A stretch of DNA of 10,746 bases. It comes from CAUZIZ01 sp963579905 (GTDB lineage: Bacteria > Acidobacteriota > UBA6911 > RPQK01 > JAJDTT01). Positions 1 to 6,574 of the stretch are shown here, one piece after another. Below the pieces are notes generated by a model. The model saw nothing but the letters and a program-made list of their open reading frames with translations, was not told the DNA's origin and searched no databases. The stretch spans positions 1-10,746 of the forward strand of contig CAUZIZ010000174.1 of NCBI GenBank assembly GCA_963579905.1, read 5' to 3'. Made by a program: the position numbers and the translations under genes. Each line of letters opens with the position of its first letter. Position 1 is the stretch's first letter.

Positions 1-372
1 GATCAGAAACCCACCGAAGAAAACTCCGAGCACACACCAGAGGCGAATTGCCCACCCAGGAAACCGCTCGAACCGGTCGAGCAATCGGCTGGTCCGATCT
101 CGACCCGAGACCAAAATGACGATAGCCGCGATGATCATCAGCCACCCGAGGACCTCGAACCCAACCGGGAACTTCGACCCTGAGGCCGCGAAGATCAGGA
201 CCAGACCCATCGCCAGACGCACAGCCACCGCAAAGGGGAACGTCGGCTTTTTCATCCAGGCAGACCTGACCAAAGTGGTCAGCCTGATGGGAGCGTAGAC
301 GCAGCAGGCACTCAGAACACAAATCATTACCCCAAGTAGGAAAATGATTCCTTGAAGGACAGAAGTGCTCAT
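1..372 (-). CDS. Small polytopic membrane protein, partial (N-terminal part; continues off the left edge)
   Basis: Reading the minus strand from an ATG at 372-370 gives 124 open codons that reach the window edge without a stop, so the 3' end is outside. The protein begins MSTSVLQGIIFLLGVMICVL. It shows about four hydrophobic segments, near residues 6-28, 47-64, 71-90 and 107-124, separated by short basic loops (for example RTTSRLL-like Arg-rich linkers around residues 93-104). This is typical of an uncharacterised family of roughly 120-130-residue inner-membrane proteins. I do not recognise a named function. No strong Shine-Dalgarno lies before the ATG. The gene diverges from the carbohydrate gene at 533. 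The continuous frame and the regular hydrophobic/basic pattern make it much more likely than the short plus-strand frame inside it. Confidence 0.6.
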   Translation of the reverse strand, partial: MSTSVLQGIIFLLGVMICVLSACCVYAPIRLTTLVRSAWMKKPTFPFAVAVRLAMGLVLIFAASGSKFPVGFEVLGWLMIIAAIVILVSGRDRTSRLLDRFERFPGWAIRLWCVLGVFFGGFLI

Positions 373-517
373 GTCGCCATAATCGGATGGAGCTACGGCG
401 TCAGCTCACGTTCCTCAACCGTCTAGGGCTAGCATATCCCCTACGTCCCAATTTAGTGTATACCAGATCAGGTTAGTCCGAGTTTGGAGCGGAGACGTTC
501 CACCACGAAGGAACCTC
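373..517. promoter_or_regulatory. Divergent intergenic region
   Basis: About 145 bases separate the divergent starts of the membrane protein and the GH10-like gene, so promoters for both should lie here. The stretch around 448-472 is the most AT-rich part and is the best place for a sigma70-type promoter. I cannot point to a convincing -35/-10 pair and see no clear operator. Confidence 0.25.
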
Positions 518-524
518 AAGGAGG
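518..524 (+). promoter_or_regulatory. Ribosome binding site of the GH10-like gene
   Basis: AAGGAGG ends 8 bases before the ATG at 533. This is an almost ideal Shine-Dalgarno and fixes that start. Confidence 0.8.
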
Positions 525-532
525 ATTCGCCA

Positions 533-2317
533 ATGCCGATAGATCCCGTACGGGCCAGCGCTCCCATCTACCTGGCAGATCTGGACCGATGCCAGCCCTC
601 CTCGGCTATCAGCCGCAAAGGAACGCTCTTCAGCTGGCGTCTCATCGACTACGAAGCCGACGGCTTCAATGGCGTCTCCCTGCGGGCCGGGGCCGAAACC
701 GCTGCGGCAGAAGCAGCCTACCCCCTTCAGGTTGAGGGTTGGCACGATATCTACTTCGGCCTCTTCAACACCGCCTGGAGACCCTATCTGGGCCAGCGAA
801 TCTGGACTCGGCTGGACACGGATCCGGGCTTCTCACTCCTCTATCTCCCGCCACCAGAGGTAGACCCCGGGCAGGTAGCCCAGGATGTCTTCTGGAAGAC
901 AGCGGATCTCAGCGGCCGCCAGATCTCCTTCAAGCAACTCTGCCAGGAGCGGGTCCCCCGTGGAGAGACCAGCCGCAGCACCTGCGAGAATGCCTGGATC
1001 ATCTACATCAAACTAGTCCCCCTGACCGAGGAGGAAGTGGCCGCGCTCGAGGCTGACCGGTTGCGAACGGACACCCGCTGCCTGGTGGCCACCCAGGATG
1101 GGGGAACCGGGATGCTTCCTGACAGCGATCCGGACAGCATCCGCGATCTGATAGAGGGCTACCGAAACACAGACTTCGGGCGCATCTACTGGGAGGCCGC
1201 TTGTGGCGATCTGTGCAACTACTACACCGAGATCGGACGGATCGAGACCACCAAGCACATCAAGCTGGACGACTACCCCCTGTTCGAATACCGGCGCAAA
1301 GTTGAAAACTGGACTGAGTACGCCCAGCAGGGAATCGACCCTCTCCAGATCGCGGCGGGTCACGCCCACGAGCTGGGCATGGAGTTCTATGCCTCCTACC
1401 GATTCGCGGAGGGGATGGGACCCTTCCACTTTTCGCCTCCCTTCGAGGAGGTGAACCAGGGGGGCTTTCTGGAGTGCCATCCTGAACTGAGAGCTATTCG
1501 CCGCGACGGGAGTCCTGCTCCTCGAACTTCACTAAGCTACACCGAAGCCCGTCAGTATCTGGTGTCGCTCTTCCGCGAAATGGCCAGCTACCCGGTAGAC
1601 GGCATCTGTCCGCTTTTCAATCGTCGGCCTCCTTATGTCGAGTACGAGCCCCCGCTTGTGGAAAGCTTTCAGGAGGAATACGGAGAGGACCCTCGCCGAC
1701 TCGACGAAAAGGACCCCCGCTGGTTACGTCACCGAGCCCAGGTGATGAGCGACTTCATCCGAGATCTAAGGAGGATGCTGGACGAAGTTGCCCAGGAACA
1801 AGGGCGGAGCAAGAAGCTGTCGGTGTGGGTCTTCGGCAGCCAGGACGAAAACCTCTACTGGGGCCTGGACGTGGAAACCTGGATCAAGGAGGGTCTTATC
1901 GACACCGTAGTCCCCTACACCTCGGCCGAGGGACTCTACAGCTGGGAGCTGGCCTGGGAGAACCCGTCCGACGTCGAGTACTGGCTCTCGCTGACCCGAG
2001 ATACCAAGTGTCAGCTGAGCTTGGACATCATGCCTAGGCACCTGACGCCCGAGCAGTACCACCGCAAGGCTCATCAGCTATTCAGTCTGGGAGTCGAGTC
2101 CCTCACCTTCTGGGACTCCGCCAAGATCTGGGGACCCGAGTTTGACGTCCACTCGTCCTTCCACCACGGACACGGCACCGAACTGCAGTATCTGAAGCGG
2201 CTCGGCCACAGAGGAGAGCTGGACGCCTGGGTGGAAGCGGGTGAGCCCCAACTAGCCTTGAGCACCACTCAACTCAAGAAAATGGGAGACTGGGAGATGA
2301 CCTTCATCACTGAATAG
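533..2317 (+). CDS. GH10-like (GHL10-type) TIM-barrel glycoside-hydrolase-related protein
   Basis: A complete 594-residue protein with a strong Shine-Dalgarno. Residues 1 to about 165 look like a beta-rich accessory domain (many aromatic and Gly/Pro turns, and paired strands such as GWHDIYFGLF). From about 200 on there is a barrel of the kind annotated as family 10 glycosylhydrolase (GHL10/DUF4434-like). It has HELGMEFYASYR at 279-290, HPELRAIRRDG at 316-326, SYTEARQYLVSLFREM at 335-350, VDGICPLFNRRP at 355-366, LSVWVFG at 429-435 and SLTFWDS at 523-529. Those strands ending in charged or aromatic residues are the usual barrel pattern. There is no signal peptide, so it is probably cytoplasmic. 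The substrate cannot be read from the sequence. The next gene starts 11 bases downstream, so the two are probably co-transcribed in glycoside breakdown. The family call is from recognition of sequence style, so the activity is inference. Confidence 0.65.
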   Translation: MPIDPVRASAPIYLADLDRCQPSSAISRKGTLFSWRLIDYEADGFNGVSLRAGAETAAAEAAYPLQVEGWHDIYFGLFNTAWRPYLGQRIWTRLDTDPGFSLLYLPPPEVDPGQVAQDVFWKTADLSGRQISFKQLCQERVPRGETSRSTCENAWIIYIKLVPLTEEEVAALEADRLRTDTRCLVATQDGGTGMLPDSDPDSIRDLIEGYRNTDFGRIYWEAACGDLCNYYTEIGRIETTKHIKLDDYPLFEYRRKVENWTEYAQQGIDPLQIAAGHAHELGMEFYASYRFAEGMGPFHFSPPFEEVNQGGFLECHPELRAIRRDGSPAPRTSLSYTEARQYLVSLFREMASYPVDGICPLFNRRPPYVEYEPPLVESFQEEYGEDPRRLDEKDPRWLRHRAQVMSDFIRDLRRMLDEVAQEQGRSKKLSVWVFGSQDENLYWGLDVETWIKEGLIDTVVPYTSAEGLYSWELAWENPSDVEYWLSLTRDTKCQLSLDIMPRHLTPEQYHRKAHQLFSLGVESLTFWDSAKIWGPEFDVHSSFHHGHGTELQYLKRLGHRGELDAWVEAGEPQLALSTTQLKKMGDWEMTFITE

Positions 2318-2328
2318 AATAGCCCCTG

Positions 2329-3420
2329 ATGATCTACCCAAAAATGCATAGACAACTTAGCCTCCACACCGCATTGTATCTTGCTGCCCTATTGCTTTCT
2401 CTTGAGACGATGAGTTCGACCAGCCTGGGCGCAGAGCATACGGCGTTCACGGATCCGGCAGACGCGGGAGCCGACTTCCAGGTGCAAGGCGAGTACGTCG
2501 GTAGGGTAGGATCTGAACTACCTATCGGCATTCAGGTGATCGCACTCGGGAATCACCAGTTCCAAGGTGTGCTCTACCCGGGTGGACTACCCGGGAATGG
2601 CTGGGACGAGGCTACGGTCTTTCACATCAGGGGCGAAACCACCAAAGATGGCCGAACCACCTTTCAGGGGGTTCACGGCGAAGGGCTGAAGTTCGCCAAT
2701 TCCAATTTTCGTGGCTGGATCCGTGAAGGAGTTTTCACCGGAGAAGCCCATATGTTCCATAGCCGCCTGAACGATGTGGAGTTCCGGCTGAAGAGAGTCG
2801 GGCGCAAATCTCCCACACTCGGCGACGAACCACCCGAAGGTGCAATCGTCCTCTTCGACGGCACCCATGTTGATGAATGGGTGGACGGTCGTCTACTCGA
2901 CGAGCGACTACTGGATGTCGGGACGACTTCCAAGCGGAACTTCGGCAGCATCGCGATTCACCTGGAGTTTGTTTGCCCCTTCATGCCGACCGCACGAGGC
3001 ATGCATCGGGGCAATAGCGGCATCTACGTCAAACAGGAGTGGGAAGTCCAGATCGTAGATTCCTTCGGCTGGCACCACGAAAACCAAAAATTCGAGCGGC
3101 TCTCGAAATTCGGACGCAGCGGTGGAATTCACGAAATGATTGGCCCCCGGATTAACATGTCCGTGCCACCTCTCTCCTGGCAGACCTACGATATCGAGTT
3201 CGCGATGGCCGAGTTCGACGCCTCGGGAAGGAAAACTTCACCGGCGATGATGACCGTTCGACACAATGGGGTTGTGATCCACAACAGGTATGTGCTGCCC
3301 CCGGTTCCACCCGGCCGTGATGAATCGCAAAGCAAGGAACGCCAGCGCGGCCCCATCTTCTTGCAGGACCACGGCAACCCAGTGCGCTATCGCAACATCT
3401 GGATAGAAGAACGAGAATGA
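2329..3420 (+). CDS. Secreted DUF1080 (3-keto-disaccharide hydrolase domain) protein
   Basis: This 363-residue protein begins with a signal peptide: a basic start, then a hydrophobic core at about residues 13-25, with likely cleavage after SLGA near 35. The ATG at 2344 (codon 6) is an equally good start, and neither has a clear ribosome site. Residues about 36-155 form an N-terminal beta domain (QGEYVGRV, VLYPGGLPGNGWD) often found before DUF1080 in Planctomycetes and Acidobacteria. The DUF1080 domain spans about 170-362: LFDGTHVDEW at 175-184, RGNSGIYVKQEWEVQIVDSFG at 227-247 (read in parts), WQTYDIEF at 284-291, RHNGVVIHN at 311-319 and LQDHGNPVRYRNIWI at 345-359. Members are exported lectin-fold proteins; some hydrolyse 3-keto-glycosides made by Gfo/Idh/MocA-type oxidoreductases. 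It is probably translated with the preceding gene. The domain call is firm; the substrate is unknown. Confidence 0.85.
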   Translation: MIYPKMHRQLSLHTALYLAALLLSLETMSSTSLGAEHTAFTDPADAGADFQVQGEYVGRVGSELPIGIQVIALGNHQFQGVLYPGGLPGNGWDEATVFHIRGETTKDGRTTFQGVHGEGLKFANSNFRGWIREGVFTGEAHMFHSRLNDVEFRLKRVGRKSPTLGDEPPEGAIVLFDGTHVDEWVDGRLLDERLLDVGTTSKRNFGSIAIHLEFVCPFMPTARGMHRGNSGIYVKQEWEVQIVDSFGWHHENQKFERLSKFGRSGGIHEMIGPRINMSVPPLSWQTYDIEFAMAEFDASGRKTSPAMMTVRHNGVVIHNRYVLPPVPPGRDESQSKERQRGPIFLQDHGNPVRYRNIWIEERE

Positions 3421-3503
3421 CTGTGGAATTCAGAGGCTAGGAGCCGAGTAATGGGCGGCCAAAAGAAGCAGCTGCCTCACCGGAGGAGGAGACTGGCCTG
3501 CTA

Positions 3504-4271
3504 CTATAGGCTCTGCAGCATGTCAACCAGCAGCGGCTGGGGACTGCAATCGTTCTTGTCAGGTCTCGTATTAGTGTGCGTTAAGAGTCCCCGTACATCT
3601 CCGTTGCACGCTTCGTCCTTGAAGTCGAAGGCCTCTCCGGGGGTCTGGGCCGCCAGCCATTCAGCAAGGCCCAGATCGAGGTTGACCTGCGGGTGACGTC
3701 TGCTGATCTCTTTTAAGAGTTTCGAGACGGACTGGATATGTGCCTCGGTATATCCGTGATAGTAGCGACGCCCACGAAACTCGAACCCCAGGTCACAGAC
3801 CTGGTCGTCTGGAACCACACTGTTGACGTAGGTGTAGAACTTGCCCTCCCGCTCCTCTAGCCATCCGTAGTTGCAGATCTCGATTCCGATGGAGTAGGGG
3901 TGCAGAAGCTTGCTATTGTTCTTCCCCAGGTGGTAGGCCCAGCCCTCAGTTCGAAGACGGACATCGAGGCGAACCCGTTGCCCTACCTGGAGCTGAACCG
4001 TATGTCTGAGCTGGGAATTGAAGCCGGCCTTGGCTGCCAACACTTCGTAGTCTCCGACCGGCAGGTTGTCCCAGTCCTAGGTACCGGAAGAGTCGGTCTC
4101 GAGGATGAAGGCCTCGTTGGTGTCTGTCCGTTGGGCCTTGATCCTGACGCCGGCCAAGGGGAGGCCGTCCAGGTCGTGGACTGCTCCCTCCAAGATGGCC
4201 ACCTGGCTCTGGGCTACAGCCGCTTCATTGCTCGAAACCGCGACGACAAGGATCAGGAGGAAGAGAATCAT
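3504..4271 (-). pseudogene. Chimeric pseudogene: TonB-receptor N-terminal domain joined to an N-acetylmuramoyl-L-alanine amidase C-terminus
   Basis: On the minus strand, an ATG at 4271-4269 starts a signal peptide (MILFLLILVVAVSSNEAAVA), followed by a CarboxypepD_reg-like domain as found at the front of TonB-dependent receptors (LEGAVHDLDGLPLAGVRIKA). After DSSGT an in-frame TAG (4079-4077) interrupts it. The same frame continues without a shift: DWDNLPVGDYEVLAAKAGF and then VGQRVRLDVRL, the expected end of that domain. At about 3940-3955 the sequence changes abruptly to an amidase (PF01510-type) body: GWAYHLGKNN, SIGIEICNYGWL, RYYHGYTEAHIQSV and LTHTNTRPDKNDCSPQPLL, ending at TAG 3506-3504. 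The amidase part keeps the C-terminal zinc-binding His and the DC of KNDCSPQP. It lacks the N-terminal region with the first zinc ligand, so it should be inactive even if translated. This is a deletion or rearrangement fusion of two unrelated genes, later hit by a nonsense mutation. Confidence 0.8.
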
Positions 4272-4281
4272 CAGACTTTCA

Positions 4282-4325
4282 AAGCTTCGTGGCGGCGGTC
4301 TCCAGGCCGCCGTACGTCGAAGCTT
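4282..4325. repeat. REP-like double stem-loop
   Basis: An outer perfect 8-bp inverted repeat AAGCTTCG (4282-4289) / CGAAGCTT (4318-4325) encloses an inner GC-rich stem GGCGGC (4291-4296) / GCCGCC (4306-4311). It lies 10 bases upstream of the ATG of the chimeric pseudogene. Such compact GC-rich palindromes occur as dispersed intergenic repeats in many bacteria. I cannot see a second copy in the window, so the repeat nature is inferred from structure. Confidence 0.5.
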
Positions 4326-4734
4326 GTCGGCGCGAGGGCATCCAGCCCCGTGACGTTCCTCTCCACGTAAACTGCCCATCTGCTTCTCGGTTCTGGGCGG
4401 TTTCTCGTCGCCCACTCGGAAGCTATCCTTCGGACCCACTCGGGAAGAGATAGATCCTCTGTAGTCGTCCAGTGTAGAGTCAAAAACCGCCAGAATGACG
4501 TACAACATATAACTAGTTCTCGTCCATTCGATTGTAAGTGACTGGAAATAAAAGGGAAAGAGAAGATTTGGGAACTCCGTTTTTGTCAGGACTCTTGTTG
4601 TATGAGTTTGGCAACTAACAGATAAAAAAGGACTTATGAAAAAAACGGAGCTCCAGCAATGAGAAAGAACTGTGAACCTCAGAGGCCGCGCTGGATCAGT
4701 TCCAAGCTCTTTGGAGAGAATGCCGGAGTCCTGA
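4326..4734. other. Gene-free region with an 84-bp inverted-repeat block
   Basis: I see no supportable coding sequence here. The left part is mixed in composition and 4490-4650 is clearly more AT-rich than the genes around it. It contains the inverted repeat listed separately at 4571-4654. It should also hold the former promoter of the minus-strand chimera. Confidence 0.4.
4571..4654. repeat. Inverted repeat, 14-bp arms with one mismatch
   Basis: The left arm GGAACTCCGTTTTT (4571-4584) matches the reverse complement of the right arm AAAAACGGAGCTCC (4641-4654) at 13 of 14 positions. The A/T run extends further on the right arm. About 56 bases lie between, including a smaller nested GTTG/CAAC stem. 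This could be a structured transcript, a miniature non-coding element, or a relic of one. No target-site duplication is evident. Confidence 0.5.
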
Positions 4735-4793
4735 TTGACTACCTCGCTTTGAGCCGGCCCCGAGCGCACCACCGCCATGCGGCCGGTAGTCAA
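4735..4793. promoter_or_regulatory. Inverted repeat upstream of the oxidoreductase gene
   Basis: A perfect 9-bp inverted repeat TTGACTACC (4735-4743) / GGTAGTCAA (4785-4793) encloses GC-rich sequence that can pair further (CCGGCC near 4754 with GGCCGG near 4781). It ends 27 bases before the start codon. It could be a leader hairpin or operator, or a terminator without a U-tract. Its role is inference. Confidence 0.4.
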
Positions 4794-4814
4794 GGGTGCG
4801 TAGAGCCCTAACGT

Positions 4815-4819
4815 AGGAG
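4815..4819 (+). promoter_or_regulatory. Ribosome binding site that questions the oxidoreductase start
   Basis: AGGAG lies one base before the ATG at 4821, too close for normal initiation. It is 7 bases before an in-frame TTG at 4827. The TTG start would shorten the protein by two residues and leave the Rossmann motif intact. Confidence 0.45.
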
Positions 4820-4820
4820 T

Positions 4821-5894
4821 ATGACCTTGACCGGAAACCCCTTCCGTGTCGGCATAATCGGTGTTGGCATCATCGCCGACAAGCTGGACGACGTGCCGCC
4901 CCTGGCGCCGGGCCGCATCGACCTCCCCTGGCCCCACGCCCCGGCATACCACATGATCCCCGACACCCAGATCGTCGCCGTGGCCGACGTCAACGAGAAG
5001 GCCATGGCCGAGTTCGCCAGGCGCTGGGAGATCCCCTCCACCTACACGGACTACAGACAGATGCTTGAGCGGGAGAAGCTGGACATCGTAAGCGTTCTGA
5101 CGCCCAACTTCTTTCACTGCGAGATGACCATCGCGGCGGCGGAGGCGGGTGTGGGGGTGGTGTTCTGCGAGGTGCCCATGTGCACCAGCCTCGACGAGGC
5201 GGACCGGATGATCGAGGCGTGCCGCAAGTCGGGCACTCAGCTTGTGGTGGACCTGGGAAGCGGCCGCTGGTGGGCTCGTGAGTACGTGACGGCCAAGGAG
5301 ATCATCGACACCGGCGCCATCGGCGACATCGTGACCATGACCACCAGCATCACCGGCGGGCTGGTTCTCAACGGCACCAGCATGCTGGACATGCTCCGTT
5401 TCTATGCCAACTTCGAGGTGACTGAGGTGCTGGGCTGGCTGTACGATCTTCCGGGGCCCGAGAGCGAGTACATCGACCGGGGCGCCACGGGCTTCCTGCG
5501 CTTCGAGAACGGCATCGAGGCCATCTTCAGCGGCCGCGACGGCAAGCCCTTTGTCGAGTGGGACATCATGGGCACTGAAGGCCGCATCCGCATCGGCAAC
5601 AACGTGCTGGAGCTGTGGAAGGCCAACAAGGAGAGCCACTCCCGTGAGATGCTCAACCATCCCTTCCCCCAGCGGAACGTCGCCAGGGCGGCCCGGGTGG
5701 CCATCATCGAGAGGATGGTGGCTCATCTGCGGGGTGAGGAGGGCGACATCAGCAACGGTGCCGACGGCCGGGCAGCCATGGAGATCGCGTTGGCGTTCTA
5801 CGAGTCCCACGACACGGGTGGCTGGGCGAAGCTGCCGCTGACCGATACGAGCCGCCAGGTAAAGGTGCTCCACGGCGCTAGGGCCTGGGAGTAG
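4821..5894 (+). CDS. Gfo/Idh/MocA-family oxidoreductase with altered active site
   Basis: A complete 357-residue protein. The N-terminal Rossmann fold binds NAD(P): VGIIGVGIIAD at 10-20 fits GxxGxGxxA, and IVAVADVN at 51-58 ends strand 2. TPNFFH follows at 94-99. Then the C-terminal alpha/beta domain: AKEIIDTGAIGDI at 158-170, GGLVLNGTSMLDMLRF at 179-194 and GTEGRIRI at 251-258. The family's catalytic Lys normally lies in an EKP motif. Here it reads CEVPM (116-120), with Val118 in place of Lys. The NGTH His typical of this subgroup is Ser187. The fold is clear but ordinary sugar dehydrogenase chemistry is doubtful. The start is uncertain: AGGAG (4815-4819) is only 1 base from the ATG but 7 bases from an in-frame TTG at 4827. 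The gene is more GC-rich than its neighbours. With the DUF1080 protein nearby, a 3-keto-sugar role is conceivable but not shown. Confidence 0.85.
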   Translation: MTLTGNPFRVGIIGVGIIADKLDDVPPLAPGRIDLPWPHAPAYHMIPDTQIVAVADVNEKAMAEFARRWEIPSTYTDYRQMLEREKLDIVSVLTPNFFHCEMTIAAAEAGVGVVFCEVPMCTSLDEADRMIEACRKSGTQLVVDLGSGRWWAREYVTAKEIIDTGAIGDIVTMTTSITGGLVLNGTSMLDMLRFYANFEVTEVLGWLYDLPGPESEYIDRGATGFLRFENGIEAIFSGRDGKPFVEWDIMGTEGRIRIGNNVLELWKANKESHSREMLNHPFPQRNVARAARVAIIERMVAHLRGEEGDISNGADGRAAMEIALAFYESHDTGGWAKLPLTDTSRQVKVLHGARAWE

Positions 5895-5995
5895 CCCGGC
5901 CGCGGCGTGCGATCAGTTCTCAGTCCCGACGACCCTCTGCTCGACACCCGCTGTGATTTGCGATGTCCACTCCTATTGATCCTCCAGGTCTGGCT

Positions 5996-6055
5996 GTTGA
6001 CGCAGTCAACGTAGATTCCCTGGAAAAGGTGACTGTCTGGACTCGGCTTTCCAGG
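5996..6055. promoter_or_regulatory. Two adjacent hairpins between the oxidoreductase and ridA-like genes
   Basis: GTTGAC/GTCAAC (5996-6001 and 6005-6010) is a perfect 6-bp stem with a 3-base loop. CCTGGAAA/TTTCCAGG (6019-6026 and 6048-6055) is a perfect 8-bp inverted repeat with a 21-base spacer. Neither is followed by a T-run, so they fit operators or leader structure better than Rho-independent terminators. They lie in the 245-base gap before the RidA-family gene, which otherwise shows nothing coding. Confidence 0.35.
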
Positions 6056-6127
6056 CGAATCACAATTCCTATCAACTGCTATCAACCTTCTTTCGAGTTG
6101 CGGTATTCTAGCCGTTCGAGCAGTACC

Positions 6128-6134
6128 AAGGAGG
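6128..6134 (+). promoter_or_regulatory. Ribosome binding site of the RidA-family gene
   Basis: AAGGAGG lies 5 bases before the ATG at 6140. It selects this start over a longer in-frame ATG at 5963, whose extra 59 residues resemble no RidA sequence. Confidence 0.8.
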
Positions 6135-6139
6135 ACGCG

Positions 6140-6574
6140 ATGGCCGACAAGCAGTTCTTTTTCACAGACCGCGCCTGGGGACAAAGCAATCCCGAGGGCG
6201 CAGGGGGTTGGAGTGCCGCGGACGCCGATGAAGAAATCCGATTCGCCCAGGCGGTGCGCATCGACGATGTGATCTACGTAGCCGGGCAGGTCGCGTGGGA
6301 TAAGAATGGCGACATCGTTGGCAAGGGGGACCTGCTGGCGCAGTCCAGACAGGTGTTCAAGAACATCGCGGAGATCCTAGAGCTGGCCGGAGCTTCCCTC
6401 AACGACATCGTGCGGTTGACGCAGTACTTCATGGACATAAGTGACATCCACGCCTACCGGCAGGCGCGACGAGAGGCGATGCCGGGAGTGGCGTGCATAA
6501 CGTTAGGAGTCCAGGTCGCCCGCATGACCCATCCAGACCTCCTGCTTGAAATCGAGGCGATGGCGGTTGTGTAG
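6140..6574 (+). CDS. RidA/YjgF/YER057c/UK114-family protein
   Basis: A complete 144-residue protein. This family forms cytosolic trimers; RidA itself hydrolyses reactive enamine/imine intermediates released by PLP enzymes, while other clades have diverse or unknown deaminase-like roles. Visible family features are FAQAVRIDDVIYVAGQV at 35-51, the helix AQSRQVFKNIAEILELAGAS at 67-86, DIVRLTQYFMDI at 89-100, the HAYRQARRE segment at 104-112 and the C-terminal VQVARMTHPDLLLEIEAMAV at 124-143. The last contains the conserved active-site Arg128 and Glu137. The Cys that precedes VARLP in E. coli RidA is Val124 here, as in several Rid subfamilies. The N-terminus (about 33 residues before the first strand) is somewhat longer than in E. 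coli RidA. All core residues are present, so it is probably functional. It has its own ribosome site and may be independently transcribed. Confidence 0.9.
   Translation: MADKQFFFTDRAWGQSNPEGAGGWSAADADEEIRFAQAVRIDDVIYVAGQVAWDKNGDIVGKGDLLAQSRQVFKNIAEILELAGASLNDIVRLTQYFMDISDIHAYRQARREAMPGVACITLGVQVARMTHPDLLLEIEAMAVV

Noticed and set aside
4077..5873. Long minus-strand open frame of about 600 codons
   Set aside because: Most of it mirrors the high-GC oxidoreductase gene on the plus strand and has His/Val/Leu/Gly-rich shadow composition. Only its last 64 codons (receptor leader) are real.
5963..6139. N-terminal extension of the RidA-family protein from an ATG at 5963
   Set aside because: The ideal ribosome site at 6128-6134 sets the ATG at 6140, the extension has no RidA similarity, and it covers two hairpins.
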